Origin: Ruminococcus sp. | GTDB taxonomy: Bacteria; Bacillota; Clostridia; Oscillospirales; Ruminococcaceae | Reading direction: 5' to 3' | Assembly: GCA_021201755.1 (NCBI GenBank) | Contig: JAJQEI010000018.1 | Coordinates: forward strand, 24,358-88,357 | Length of the DNA stretch: 64,000 bases | The notes under the pieces: generated by a model | What the model saw: the letters and a program-made list of their open reading frames with translations, nothing else | The model's database searches: none | What the model was told of the DNA's origin: nothing | In this document: positions 1 to 9,462 of the stretch, one piece after another | How the letters are laid out: every line of letters starts with the position of its first letter | Position numbering within the stretch: position 1 is the stretch's first letter | Program-made: the position numbers and the translations under genes

Positions 1-105
1 ATTGCCATCTACGATTATGACACCACATTTCAACCAGAATCTGCCACAGAGGCAATGGCACAGGAAGTGATCGCTATCACTAATCTGCTTCGAAACAAGT
101 CATAG
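1..105 (+). CDS. 3' end of an unidentified protein (partial)
   Basis: An open frame enters from the left edge and ends at a TAG at 103-105, giving the last 34 residues of a protein (begins IAIYDYDTTF, ends TNLLRNKS). The tail looks like a C-terminal helix (ATEAMAQEVIAITNLL). It converges on metK, which ends 10 bases later. I do not recognise the family from this fragment. If the TAG were read through, the frame would run on about 130 codons antisense to metK, so this TAG is very likely a true stop. Confidence 0.5.
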   Translation: MAIYDYDTTFQPESATEAMAQEVIAITNLLRNKS

Positions 106-115
106 ACAAAACACA

Positions 116-1297
116 TCACTTCACTTTCTGAATTGCTGCAAGCAATGCATCTACCTTATCTCGCTTTTCCCATGCAATGCCCAATTCCTCTCTCCCCATA
201 TGTCCATAAGCAGCAAGCTTTCGGTACTGTGGTCTTTGTAAATCTAACATTTGAATCATACCGTCCGGCGTCAATTGAAATACCTCTGGAACAATCTTTG
301 CCAACAACTCCTCTGAGACTGTACCAGTCCCAAACGTATCTACCCGAATCGAAACTGGTGTCGCTACCCCAATGGCATATGCCAGTTGCACTTCACAGCG
401 TTTTGCTAATTTCGCCGCAACAATATTTTTTGCAATATATCGTGCCGCATAAGCACCAGAACGATCCACTTTCGTGGGATCCTTTCCGCTAAACGCACCA
501 CCACCATGTCGTGCGTAGCCGCCATAGGTGTCTACGATAATCTTTCTTCCGGTCAAGCCACAGTCTCCTTGCGGACCGCCAACCACGAACCGTCCGGTGG
601 GATTAACAAAAAATTTCGTTTTTTCATCAAGTAATCTCTTGGGCAATACAGCTTTGATAACATATTGCATCATGTCACGGCAAATGATTTCCATGCTAAC
701 CTCCGGTGCGTGTTGGGTAGAAATCACCACCGTATCAATTCGAACTGGCACATCGTCCTCGTATTCCACCGTCACTTGTGCTTTTCCATCTGAACGCAAA
801 TAGCGCAGTGTTTTATCCTTTCGCAGTTCCGCCAAACGCATTGCCAATTTGTGCGCCAGTGAAATCGGCAATGGCATCAACTCTTTCGTTTCATCGCAAG
901 CATAGCCAAACATCATTCCCTGATCACCTGCACCAGTTTCCTGCTGCGTACCATTTCTCGTTTCATAGGCGTCGTTCACGCCTAAAGCAATATCCGGCGA
1001 CTGTTGATTCATCGCCGTCAGTACGGAACAAGTGTAACCATCAAACCCGTATTTTGCACGGTCATAACCAATATCTGCTATTACCTCTCTGGCGATTTGT
1101 GGTATGTCTACCTTGGCACTAGTAGAAAATTCGCCCATACAAAGAACCATGCCTGTTGCAACAGCAGTTTCACACGCTACACGAGCCTGTGGATCTTGCG
1201 CCAAAATAGCATCTAACACGGCATCCGATACCTGATCGCAAATCTTGTCCGGATGTCCCTCTGTCACAGATTCCGATGTAAATAGCGTTCTTGTCAT
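116..1297 (-). CDS. metK: S-adenosylmethionine synthase
   Basis: Makes S-adenosylmethionine from ATP and methionine, the cell's methyl donor. The protein (about 393 residues) has the family N-terminus with [19 protein letters not shown], the GAGDQG motif and the glycine-rich [16 protein letters not shown] loop near the C-terminal half, and is full length. I place the start at the ATG at 1297 because AAAGGA lies 9 bases upstream; an ATG three codons earlier sits directly on that site. A SAM-I riboswitch and its terminator lie upstream, so transcription should fall when SAM is abundant. Stop is TGA. Confidence 0.97.
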   Translation of the reverse strand: MTRTLFTSESVTEGHPDKICDQVSDAVLDAILAQDPQARVACETAVATGMVLCMGEFSTSAKVDIPQIAREVIADIGYDRAKYGFDGYTCSVLTAMNQQSPDIALGVNDAYETRNGTQQETGAGDQGMMFGYACDETKELMPLPISLAHKLAMRLAELRKDKTLRYLRSDGKAQVTVEYEDDVPVRIDTVVISTQHAPEVSMEIICRDMMQYVIKAVLPKRLLDEKTKFFVNPTGRFVVGGPQGDCGLTGRKIIVDTYGGYARHGGGAFSGKDPTKVDRSGAYAARYIAKNIVAAKLAKRCEVQLAYAIGVATPVSIRVDTFGTGTVSEELLAKIVPEVFQLTPDGMIQMLDLQRPQYRKLAAYGHMGREELGIAWEKRDKVDALLAAIQKVK

Positions 1298-1336
1298 AAC
1301 AATCATTCCTTTCCATTAAAGTCGAGTCTGGATATG

Positions 1337-1361
1337 AAAAAAAGCACCCGTTAAGGGTGCT
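1337..1361 (-). terminator. Intrinsic terminator of the SAM riboswitch
   Basis: On the minus strand a short hairpin (agcaccc/gggtgct with a TTAA-type loop) is followed by a run of T. It lies between the riboswitch aptamer and metK, where the expression platform is expected. Confidence 0.85.
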
Positions 1362-1380
1362 GTCAAATTTGTACCAAACC

Positions 1381-1490
1381 CTCATCTTTCGGTTATACCG
1401 CAGGAATTGGCACCGTACCATATTTTTGGCGCATACAGTCGGTTGCCGGGCTTCACAGGACCTGTTCCTCCACCACTCTTGATAAGGTAT
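1381..1490 (-). promoter_or_regulatory. SAM-I (S-box) riboswitch
   Basis: Read on the minus strand, the leader has the S-box hallmarks in order: CTTATCAAGAG, GGTGGAGG, ACAGGTCCTGTGAAGCC, CGGCAACC, GGTGCCAATTCC and a closing GAAAGATGAG. It sits between a sigma-A promoter and the terminator in front of metK. SAM binding is expected to favour the terminator. Confidence 0.95.
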
Positions 1491-1508
1491 AAAAATCTTT
1501 ATAATATT

Positions 1509-1537
1509 ATTATACTACAGCATTCCCCATCTGTCAA
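1509..1537 (-). promoter_or_regulatory. Sigma-A promoter of metK
   Basis: Minus strand -35 TTGACA (1532-1537) and -10 TATAAT (1509-1514) are separated by exactly 17 bases. The predicted start lies just upstream of the riboswitch. Confidence 0.88.
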
Positions 1538-1562
1538 GTGTTTTTTCGATATTTCTCAAAAC

Positions 1563-1601
1563 AAAAAACGTTGCGACTGTATCTTAATCGCAACGTTTTT
1601 T
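1563..1601 (-). terminator. Terminator after GH9 cellulase A
   Basis: A perfect inverted repeat (aaaaaacgttgcga, 1563-1576, and its complement 1588-1601) has T-runs on both strands, so it can stop transcripts in either direction. It lies just past the cellulase stop. Confidence 0.8.
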
Positions 1602-1665
1602 TATTTTAGACTTCGGCTTTCGTCGTCATCAATTTACTTTTTAGATCAATCGTAAGTCGAGAGAA

Positions 1666-4600
1666 TTACTCCGGAAGAGCATCTATCAGCTTTACCAGGA
1701 ATCTATACAGCGAAAAAGCATCAGTTGCTTGAACGCCATTATCAGAATTACAATCTGCATTCAACAATGCCTGTGCATTCAAATCTACAGAACCATTGAT
1801 ATACTTCATCAACAGAATGTCATCAGCCAGTGTAACTGCACCATCCAAGTTTACATCACCCCAAATAGTATCGCCAGAAACAGTTGTTGTGCTGTCAGTG
1901 TCACTCGTGTTATCCGTATCGCTAGTCGAAGTTGTTGTTGTAGTAGTTATTGTTATAGTATCTGTACTCGAAGTTGTAGTATCATCCGTTATAGAAGATT
2001 CTGTTACCTTAATGGTAGCAGTTGCGGTGTTGCCCTCGCTGTCAGTAACTATAATCTTTGCAGAACCTTCGCCAACAGCTGTTACAATGCCATTTGCATC
2101 AACAGTAACAACAGAAGTATCATCGCTGGAGAATGTCAAGCTGCTCATATCGGTTACTGTCTCGCCATTGCTGGTAACAGTCGGATTTGCAGTTTCACCA
2201 ACTTCCAAGGATGTATCATCATAGGACAGAGACAACGTTCCACGCTCGATGTTCGGAGCTTCGTCGTCAATGAAGGAAACTACCCAGCAGAGCGGAGCAT
2301 TCCAGTTGATGGTTACTTCATTTACGGACCATGCTTCTACGTTATCCAGATAGCAAACCATCGGAGCAATTTCGCCGATTGCATAACCCATACCTTGTAC
2401 CATCGGGTCATTCATGTTGGAATTCTGACCACCGGAAAGAACGCCATAAGGAGCATACGGGAAGTTCGTGTTATTAATCTGACCAGACCACCATCTGTGG
2501 TGCGGATACTGTGTAGAATGTTCACCGTAACCAGTTACGAAGGACTGTTCAATGCTGTTTCTGCCCAACAGATAGTCAAATGCAGTGGTAACACCATCGA
2601 TATACTCTACATCGCCAGTTTCATCATATGCCAGAGCCATAGCAATTGCATTGTTGATAACCATGGAATTAGAACCCCATTCGTAACCGCCTTCTAGGAT
2701 AACGGTTTCGGTTGTACCAGTGTTTGTGGAAGTATCGAATGTCCATACGCTTGCTTCATAATCCATGCCCTTATAAGGTGTGGAGTAAGAAGATTCTGCC
2801 TGAACGTCCAGATAATAGTCAGCTGCATTGATCACCTGATCTTTCAATGTCTGTACTTCAGACTCAGAGAGCAAGCCCTCTTCTAACATCAAATCAGAGT
2901 TTACATACAGAGAGATAGAACCAACGCTGTTCAGAGTACCCCATGTGAACAGAGAAGTTGTACCCTCGTTTTCACCACCATACAATGTTGTGGAAATTTC
3001 TAGAGCAGAACCGTTCTCTGTGTCGCCATAAGTACCTGTACCATACTTATAGAGTTCGTCATAGTAATAGGAATCGCCAGTTGTGATGTACAGCTCGCAA
3101 GCTGCCCAGTAGAATTCGTCAGATACATTGTCGTCGCCATAAGCACCACCGCCCTTATCTTGGTCAGTCGGAGCATACATACCGCCTTCAACGCCTTCGC
3201 CGGTTACAAAACCAACTTCAGAGAAAGGCTGATAGTTATCAACTGCTGCTTCATAAGCTTTTTTAGCTGCACTCAACAGTGTCGAAGCATAAGAAGCATC
3301 ATAATCCTCAAACAGACGAGCTGCCTGTGCGCAGCAAGCTGCAAAGTTCAGCGTAGCCGCATAAGTAACCGGCTTTACAATACGAAGCGGTGTTGTAGAG
3401 CTGTCAGCTCTCTCAACAGTACTGGAGTATGTGGTCGGGCAAGCAGATTCGCTGTCTGCATACGGAGCAACTGCCAGTGCTGTCCACTTGTAGTCGTGTA
3501 CTTTGTGGTAAACCATGCCGTCATCTCTCTGCATCTCTAAGAAGAAGTCCAATTCAACCTGACACTCATCCAGAATATCTGGGATATCATTGCCTGCTTC
3601 CGGCAAATACATCAGACCAGAATTGTCGTCCCACTTGCTAGCTACATCGATGTCGTTATCCCGATCTACCTTCAGCGAGTGTTCGTACATATCCATCAGT
3701 GTCCAGAGGGAAATACCGCCGTTTACAACATATTTACCATAGTCACCTGCATCATACCAACCGCCGGTTGCATCGATAGAGCCCTTGGAAGTAGAAGGCA
3801 TACTCGTGTAGATATAAACCCACTCGTCCGTAATGTAACAAGTATCCGGATTGTGGTTATCCTTACGTGCCAGACTTACTGTACCGCCTTTCGCTTCGTC
3901 GGTCTGATCGGACGGAATGTATGCCTCCAACGTCTCAACGCCGGAACGTGCCTGATAGAAGTAGTTCAGCGCATATGTCAAGAGATCTTCATCATAATAG
4001 GTCTGATACAATTCGTCATTGATATCAAACGCAACGGAGGTCTTTTCTGCAACATTCAGGGTATAATTTGTACCCTCTGTTGTGAAATCGGTGAAGTCGA
4101 TTACTTGGTTGTAGTTCCAAGCTGCTTCATCATACGAAACAACGCCGTCTGTTATGCCGCTATAAACCACACTGCCGCTTGCATCGGTGATGGTGTAGTC
4201 ATACTGTGTCGTATCGCCTTCATCTACAATCAAAGTAGCCAGCTTCTTTGCGTTCGTGTAATAACCAACCTGGTTTACTTCAACGCCGCTTGCAACATAG
4301 TCGTCTTCTACGATATAGTTCGAAGAATTGTCTGTCATGTCGACCAACATCAAGTTGTCGAACATCAAAGTCGTACCGCTGTCGAAGCAGATATCCGAGT
4401 TGTACGCAGAAGTACCGCCCAAGTGGAACGTCCACTCGCCGATGCCGGACGTGGTGTGCATATGGCTATCGGAACCATCAACCGTGAATTCCCAAGCCCA
4501 AGTGTTCCACTGATTTGCATATGCTCTCAGGTCACTTGCGGACTTCCAGCTGTCCCAACCTTGCCAGTATTCATAAAAAGTACCGTTTGAGGAAGCACTT

Positions 4601-5091
4601 GTCAACGCACTGTACAGTTCGTCCTGGGATGCACCTTCCAGATAATCCATAGACAGCATAGTACCGTTCATATGCCAGTTTTCACAATCGTCATCTGTCA
4701 TATCACCGAGCTTGGTATAAAATGTACCCTCTGTATCCGTCCATACACTGTAGGTGATACGATATTGGTGTCCCACTTCAATTGTCAGGTTTCTGTGTCG
4801 GAACTGACAGTCCCAACGTCCTTCACCACCGTTGCCGAGACCGCCGCAGTTTTCAATGTAAACTGCATAGATACCGTCAACGATATCAAATTTCATGGCA
4901 CCGGTTGCACTTTCGCAAATATGCCAAGGCAATGCGAAACCATCTTCGAAGGTGCCTTCGCCGGTTTCAGTGTTCAGTGTTTCATCTGCATATGCGGACA
5001 AAGCAGAAATTCCTGTAGCTGTTGCAGAAATAGCCATCACTGCAGCAGAAATCAACGCAGTAATCTTCTTGCCGAGTTTGTTCTTCAGCAT
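1666..5091 (-). CDS. Dockerin-bearing GH9 cellulase with N-terminal CBM (A)
   Basis: Secreted endo- or processive glucanase of 1141 residues. In order: a signal peptide (1-36); a CBM4/9-like module (about 40-250, starting FEDGFALPWHICES); a CelD-type Ig module (about 268-355, VNQVGYYTNAKKLATLIVDE); the GH9 catalytic domain (about 365-940) with GGWYDAGDYGKYV, HHRWWSG and NEVTINWNAP carrying the catalytic Asp and Glu; a Big_2-like Ig module; a Ser/Thr/Asp linker; and a type I dockerin with two calcium-binding repeats (GDVNLDGAVTLADDILLMK and NADCNSDNGVQATDAFSL). The dockerin implies attachment to a cohesin scaffold or the cell surface; no scaffoldin is in the window. The ATG at 5091 has AAGGAGGA at good spacing. 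It has its own promoter and a leader of about 350 bases. Confidence 0.93.
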   Translation of the reverse strand: MLKNKLGKKITALISAAVMAISATATGISALSAYADETLNTETGEGTFEDGFALPWHICESATGAMKFDIVDGIYAVYIENCGGLGNGGEGRWDCQFRHRNLTIEVGHQYRITYSVWTDTEGTFYTKLGDMTDDDCENWHMNGTMLSMDYLEGASQDELYSALTSASSNGTFYEYWQGWDSWKSASDLRAYANQWNTWAWEFTVDGSDSHMHTTSGIGEWTFHLGGTSAYNSDICFDSGTTLMFDNLMLVDMTDNSSNYIVEDDYVASGVEVNQVGYYTNAKKLATLIVDEGDTTQYDYTITDASGSVVYSGITDGVVSYDEAAWNYNQVIDFTDFTTEGTNYTLNVAEKTSVAFDINDELYQTYYDEDLLTYALNYFYQARSGVETLEAYIPSDQTDEAKGGTVSLARKDNHNPDTCYITDEWVYIYTSMPSTSKGSIDATGGWYDAGDYGKYVVNGGISLWTLMDMYEHSLKVDRDNDIDVASKWDDNSGLMYLPEAGNDIPDILDECQVELDFFLEMQRDDGMVYHKVHDYKWTALAVAPYADSESACPTTYSSTVERADSSTTPLRIVKPVTYAATLNFAACCAQAARLFEDYDASYASTLLSAAKKAYEAAVDNYQPFSEVGFVTGEGVEGGMYAPTDQDKGGGAYGDDNVSDEFYWAACELYITTGDSYYYDELYKYGTGTYGDTENGSALEISTTLYGGENEGTTSLFTWGTLNSVGSISLYVNSDLMLEEGLLSESEVQTLKDQVINAADYYLDVQAESSYSTPYKGMDYEASVWTFDTSTNTGTTETVILEGGYEWGSNSMVINNAIAMALAYDETGDVEYIDGVTTAFDYLLGRNSIEQSFVTGYGEHSTQYPHHRWWSGQINNTNFPYAPYGVLSGGQNSNMNDPMVQGMGYAIGEIAPMVCYLDNVEAWSVNEVTINWNAPLCWVVSFIDDEAPNIERGTLSLSYDDTSLEVGETANPTVTSNGETVTDMSSLTFSSDDTSVVTVDANGIVTAVGEGSAKIIVTDSEGNTATATIKVTESSITDDTTTSSTDTITITTTTTTSTSDTDNTSDTDSTTTVSGDTIWGDVNLDGAVTLADDILLMKYINGSVDLNAQALLNADCNSDNGVQATDAFSLYRFLVKLIDALPE

Positions 5092-5440
5092 AAGTTATCC
5101 TCCTTGAAAATTAAAATAGTTGTAGGTTGCCTTTGCTGTGATTTTGAGGGAGGATCATGCACGGTGTGCATCCCGTTCGTTTCCGGTCTCCTTTGCCCAT
5201 GCCTATGACAACAAAAACCGAAAACCGTCCGCAAATCGGCGAGCTAGCCAAGGCGACAAAGCCCCAAAAACACAACATTTTGAGTGCATAAATTTATGCA
5301 CCCCGTCTTTAGATGAGTCCTCGAAAAACCACCGTCATCGCAGTCAAACGAGTGTTTTCATCCGCAACGATCTTTCCAGTTGACGAAGCCGGAACTGATG
5401 TACGAACGCAAAAAAAGCCAAACGCACATCCTTTCACGTT
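5092..5440 (-). other. Long structured 5' leader of cellulase A
   Basis: The predicted transcription start near 5441 leaves about 350 untranslated bases. The minus strand contains a caaacg/cgtttg hairpin followed by seven T (5411-5442, attenuator-like), a perfect 18-base palindrome (5284-5301), and a GGAT/ATCC hairpin around 5150-5175 near the ribosome site. It does not match a riboswitch class I can recall. No coding frame is convincing here. Confidence 0.5.
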
Positions 5441-5447
5441 TGTTATT

Positions 5448-5476
5448 ATTATATCACAATGAAATTTTCTTGTAAA
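5448..5476 (-). promoter_or_regulatory. Sigma-A promoter of cellulase A
   Basis: Minus strand -35 TTTACA (5471-5476) and -10 TATAAT (5448-5453) with a 17-base spacer, about 350 bases before the start codon. Confidence 0.8.
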
Positions 5477-5565
5477 GTGGATTTCTGAATTTCAGTAAAC
5501 ATTACTATACTTTGTATAGATTTTTTGGTGATTTTGACGAAAACAAGAAGTCTTTTTTCCCATGT

Positions 5566-5608
5566 AAAACGGAAACGAGAAACAACATTCTGCCGTTTCT
5601 CGTTTCCG
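5566..5608 (-). terminator. Terminator after GH9 cellulase B
   Basis: A perfect 14-bp stem (cggaaacgagaaac, 5570-5583, with its complement 5595-5608) follows the stop of cellulase B. The U-tract on the minus strand is short (four), so termination may be incomplete. Confidence 0.65.
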
Positions 5609-5693
5609 CATTTATTGTCAGGGGTCATAATAAATGACACACTGTACAAAGTTCTCTTATTTCTTTGTACGGTGTTACCAATATGTCGTTCGT

Positions 5694-8021
5694 TTAGTCG
5701 CTTATCGGCAATGTATCAACCAACTGAACCAAGAATCGCAGCAATGCCAATGCATCGCTAGAATCTACGCCGGAGCCATAGTTAAAGCAATCTGCATTTG
5801 CCTTTGCTTGTTCACTCAAAGTAACGGAACCATCCATCACTTTATTCAAAGCCACAACATCTGCAACTGTAACAGCACCATCCAAGTTTACGTCGCCTAT
5901 CAAAGACGGTTCTACTGTACTCGGCGATAGTGTGCTGCCGGTTGTTGTGGTAGTCGTCGTGTTGGTAGACTTTGTAGTTGACGTTGTTGTAGTTTGTGTT
6001 GTCGTTGCGGTTGTCGACTTTGTAGTCGTTGTAGTTGTAGTAGTCGTAGAAGTGCCGCCGCTGATAACGTAATATACGTTTGAGATATAATCTGCTGCCG
6101 GCCAATAGATAGAAACCTTTGTGGTATCTTCGCCGGTGAACGTGTAGCTAACAGATGTCGAACCTCCACTGCCGGTTTGTTGATCCTCTACCCACTTGCT
6201 TGCGGAATTATCCCAATAGCCGAAGCCAACGGTGCTGTTTGTGTCGCTGCTATTCACGGTATAATAAACCGTAATCGTTTGACCTGCTTCGCCGAATACT
6301 TCAAAATAATAGAAGTTGTAACCATCGTCTGCTTCACCGGTAGAAAGTGTCGGTGTAACGGTACTGCCGAAAGAAGAACCGCCTGTGGTTGCCATAGTGG
6401 TGGTTGTGGTTGTACTCTTTAAAGTGGTTGTAGTTGTCGTTGTCGTAGAATTCGATGCAGTAGACGAAGTTGTTGTAGTGGTAGTAGTAGTAGAATTACC
6501 TGTTGTAGTAGTTGTTGTTGTTGTGGTGGTAGTGGTAGTAGTAGTGGTAGTTGTTGTCGTTGAAGAAGATGAAGCCGTCACGCCGGGAATCGTCGATTCA
6601 TCGACAGTCGAACCCGTACCATATGCAGCGTACAATGCTGCTACTGCACCCACGAGTGTTGCGTTGTAGTCCAGTGCAACTTCGTTCTGGGTATAATCCT
6701 GAACAGAATCCACATAACCAGACATATCCGAAGTGGACGGTCCACCCAAAAGTGCGCCAACCAGTACATGACCATCTGAATCATATTCTGTGTTTGTACC
6801 CAGATCATCAAAGCTATCATAGCCAGATGCTGCTCTGTGGTGTGCGTTAGAAGCAGAATAGTCGTTATAGCCGACAACGAAGCAAGTGCTAATGTTATTA
6901 TCACCGAGAATCATTGCCATCTGCGACTTTGCCCAGCTGTTGTAATTGATATTGCTATAATGGCTGTTGGAAACCAATGCCATCATCTGCAAGGAAGTGT
7001 TATACCGTGCGCTGCCCCATGCACCGCTATTCGGCTCTACATAATATGTAGAAGAATCAGTTGCTTGTCCACTGATATAGGTCTTTACCTTTGCCCAGTC
7101 AGAAGAGCTGCCTGTGATTTCTGCTTGCAAAATAGCTGTACCAAGGCTGACGTTATTCCAACTCATTGGAGAATAAACGCCCCATTCACAACCGGAAGAA
7201 CCAGAAGAACCTGCGCCAGAAGTATTCATAAAAGTGTTCAAGAATGTTTTATAAGTGCTGTCGCCGGTTGCCAGATACAACCAAGCCGCTGCCCACGCCT
7301 GATCATCATAATAGTCATAAGAAGTGTAGAAGCCGGAAACACCGTCTGTTGCGCAAGTATCATACTTGTCGGAGAATTCAAATAATGCTTCTGCATAGGT
7401 CAAATCCTCGCTGTTACCAAAGTTGATATAGTTCACTGCCAGTGCCGCAGCATATTCTGCTGCAATATCACTTGCGCCGTTTATCGTAGAATATACCGTA
7501 CGTGTTGCAGTATCTACCTCCGGTGCACACCAAAGCGCATGATCCGCATCACCATTTCCAACCTGGTAGATAAAGTTTGTAACACTGCCGCCAGAAAGCG
7601 TGGTGCTATCTTTGAAATATTCTGCGAAATGATCAGTAATTTTCTGAAGATGATCTGTCTGTCCCAATTCGTCGAAGACATCGCTGTATTCATAATAGCT
7701 CCAGCCTAACGTCGACGCTGAATACCCTGCCGGCAAACCAAACTTGACGTGGTCACCAGCGTCATGGAATCCGCCTGTTACAGCATCGTCCGTGTGGCAG
7801 TCATCACGCCAGTCCATAGACGAATTTTCTGTGGCGTCCCCACACCAGTTTGCATCATAAAAATAGAGCGAATATTGCAGAAGCTTAGCGTAATCGTCAT
7901 AATCCCCTGCTGATGCTGTCGTTGTTGATACTGCCGACAGTGCAGTTGTTCCGGACAGCAAAGTTACCACACTAACGACGCCGGCGAGAATTCGCTTTCC
8001 GAGCTTTTTTTGTCTTTTCAT
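5694..8021 (-). CDS. Dockerin-bearing GH9 cellulase (B)
   Basis: Secreted glucanase of about 775 residues. After a signal peptide (MKRQKKLGKRILAGVVSV onward) the GH9 domain begins at once (DYAKLLQYSLYFYDANWCG) and holds GGFHDAGDHVKFGLP, HHRAAS and QNEVALDYNA with the catalytic Glu. A very long Thr-rich linker follows, then a roughly 105-residue beta-rich module rich in Tyr and Trp (possible CBM, family not recognised), a second Thr linker and a type I dockerin (GDVNLDGAVTVADVVALNK). I start at the ATG at 8021 because AAAGGAG lies upstream; the longer frame to 8048 has no site. Unlike cellulase A it has no N-terminal CBM or Ig module. The Thr linkers create GTA/GTT-like triplet repeats at about 6390-6570. 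Confidence 0.92.
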   Translation of the reverse strand: MKRQKKLGKRILAGVVSVVTLLSGTTALSAVSTTTASAGDYDDYAKLLQYSLYFYDANWCGDATENSSMDWRDDCHTDDAVTGGFHDAGDHVKFGLPAGYSASTLGWSYYEYSDVFDELGQTDHLQKITDHFAEYFKDSTTLSGGSVTNFIYQVGNGDADHALWCAPEVDTATRTVYSTINGASDIAAEYAAALAVNYINFGNSEDLTYAEALFEFSDKYDTCATDGVSGFYTSYDYYDDQAWAAAWLYLATGDSTYKTFLNTFMNTSGAGSSGSSGCEWGVYSPMSWNNVSLGTAILQAEITGSSSDWAKVKTYISGQATDSSTYYVEPNSGAWGSARYNTSLQMMALVSNSHYSNINYNSWAKSQMAMILGDNNISTCFVVGYNDYSASNAHHRAASGYDSFDDLGTNTEYDSDGHVLVGALLGGPSTSDMSGYVDSVQDYTQNEVALDYNATLVGAVAALYAAYGTGSTVDESTIPGVTASSSSTTTTTTTTTTTTTTTTTTTTGNSTTTTTTTTSSTASNSTTTTTTTTLKSTTTTTTMATTGGSSFGSTVTPTLSTGEADDGYNFYYFEVFGEAGQTITVYYTVNSSDTNSTVGFGYWDNSASKWVEDQQTGSGGSTSVSYTFTGEDTTKVSIYWPAADYISNVYYVISGGTSTTTTTTTTTKSTTATTTQTTTTSTTKSTNTTTTTTTGSTLSPSTVEPSLIGDVNLDGAVTVADVVALNKVMDGSVTLSEQAKANADCFNYGSGVDSSDALALLRFLVQLVDTLPISD

Positions 8022-8085
8022 AAAAGAACTCCTTTCAAAAATTTCCACGGTAAAAAAACCGTAGATGCAATACTACCTACACATA

Positions 8086-8114
8086 AGTATACCACAATTT
8101 CAAAAAAATTGCAA
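8086..8114 (-). promoter_or_regulatory. Sigma-A promoter of cellulase B
   Basis: Minus strand -35 TTGCAA (8109-8114), 17-base spacer and -10 TATACT (8086-8091). The leader is short and holds an ACGGT hairpin with a T-rich loop. Confidence 0.8.
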
Positions 8115-8279
8115 GAATTTTTTCTACTGTGGCGTATTTCTATTTATTTTGTACAATTCAAAATGAAATAGATTTCGATATTTTGACAAGAATGGAAAAT
8201 AAGTCAAATAAGCTTTATGCGTACAATCGTTCCTTCAGCCATTTCGTAAAATATATTCTTATCTTTACTGTTGAACACT

Positions 8280-9032
8280 TTAGATTCTCACGTCTACCGT
8301 CTTTTGCAATTGTTCCTGCACCTGTTTCCAATCCGGTATTTCCTTTTCCAAAAAACGATAGAATTCTTTTCCATGGTTCGGATACAAGAAATGCGTGAAT
8401 TCATGCATCACCACATATTCTATGCCCCGTAGCGAAGCTGCCAGCAGTCGATCATTAAACGTCAATATGCCTCGTTCCGGGCGGCAATTTCCCCACTGAG
8501 AAACCATCCGTCGAAATCGAATTTCCTTTGGGAACGCCACACCTCGCTCCTTGAATATGGGGTAGACCGCTCTGCAAAGGTTTCTCACAGCCCGTTCACA
8601 CGTAATTTTCCACCACCGGGTAAAAACTCTTTCTCGCTCGATTTCTGATGCGCCTGCCGAAACCACCAGCAAAATTTGTTTCTTTCCCGTCTCAATCTGA
8701 ACGGACGCTTTCCTGCCATTCTCTACAATCAGCGTATAATATTCACCCAAATACAAAACCGATTCTCCCATTTCAAAATGCACCGGATATTGTGGCTTTC
8801 GTTCTGCCTCCTCCGCTGCAAATTGATGTAATATCATCAAAATCCTTGCCCGATTTTCCCACAAAACCTGTTCAATTTCTGTAATCGAAACGGATGGGGA
8901 TGCAGAAACAACAAGTCCTGTCTCCGGACGAATTCGCATATTGATATTTTTCACAAGCTTCTTCTCCAATCGATAGGGAACAGGCTCGCCGTCCAATAGA
9001 ACCATGTGATTTTCTGTCAAATAGCTTGTCAA
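8280..9032 (-). CDS. YgjP/DUF45-like metallopeptidase
   Basis: Probable zinc metallopeptidase of the YgjP (WLM/SprT-like) group, about 250 residues. The N-terminal part has the family's KNINMRIRPETGLVVSASP strand; the C-terminal half has the conserved FRRMVSQWGNCRPERGILTFNDRL segment and the zinc motif HEFTH, followed by NHGKEFY. Physiological substrates of this family are not established. The start is uncertain: TTG at 9032 has AAGGTGGTG upstream and is used here, ATG at 9005 best matches the family N-terminus, and the frame is open to 9113 inside crcB. It is the last gene of the run that includes the FNT transporter and crcB. Confidence 0.85.
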   Translation of the reverse strand: MTSYLTENHMVLLDGEPVPYRLEKKLVKNINMRIRPETGLVVSASPSVSITEIEQVLWENRARILMILHQFAAEEAERKPQYPVHFEMGESVLYLGEYYTLIVENGRKASVQIETGKKQILLVVSAGASEIERERVFTRWWKITCERAVRNLCRAVYPIFKERGVAFPKEIRFRRMVSQWGNCRPERGILTFNDRLLAASLRGIEYVVMHEFTHFLYPNHGKEFYRFLEKEIPDWKQVQEQLQKTVDVRI

Positions 9033-9066
9033 AACGTCTATCGTCACCACCTTTCCGATAATTTTC

Positions 9067-9462
9067 TCATGAAAAGCAGCGATGCAATACCTTTCCAAAG
9101 AGGATTCCCCCAAAGCATAGTACTATGCTGCACACCACATAAAGACCTCCTGTCAACAAAGCTCTTTGTTCAAACAGGCTCACTGCTTCCAACGAGAAGG
9201 TCGAAAATGTGATAAATCCACCACAAACGCCTGTTTTCCAAAATAAAATCCACCGTGGAGAGCTATGGCACTCTAAAATCCAGCCAATTGCGACAGCACC
9301 GAGAAAATTCGTAAACAATGTTAAAATTGGAAAATCTGCAGTTATCGGAATTACACTAATACCATAACGAAGCATTGCACCCAATCCACCGCCGATCCCT
9401 ACTACGAGAAACGATACCAATGTTGTCAAAAGCGTATACCTGCTTTCTCTCCGTTTCGTCAA
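9067..9462 (-). CDS. crcB: Fluc/CrcB fluoride channel
   Basis: Small four-helix membrane protein (131 residues) that lets fluoride leave the cell, working as a dimer. The sequence shows the family motifs GGGLGAMLRYG near the N-terminus and GGFITFSTFSLE in the third helix, with four hydrophobic segments. Its ATG overlaps the stop of the upstream transporter (ATGA), so the two are translationally coupled. No fluoride riboswitch is visible upstream of the run. Confidence 0.92.
   Translation of the reverse strand: MTKRRESRYTLLTTLVSFLVVGIGGGLGAMLRYGISVIPITADFPILTLFTNFLGAVAIGWILECHSSPRWILFWKTGVCGGFITFSTFSLEAVSLFEQRALLTGGLYVVCSIVLCFGGILFGKVLHRCFS

Noticed and set aside
3679..4590. A 303-codon open frame antisense to cellulase A (and a 322-codon one at 1729-2697)
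   Set aside because: Cys- and Ile-rich composition without any family motif, lying over a well-supported gene; these are shadows of its codon use.
6390..6570. Dense triplet repeats resembling a microsatellite or CRISPR
   Set aside because: They encode the Thr linker of cellulase B on the minus strand; there are no spacers.
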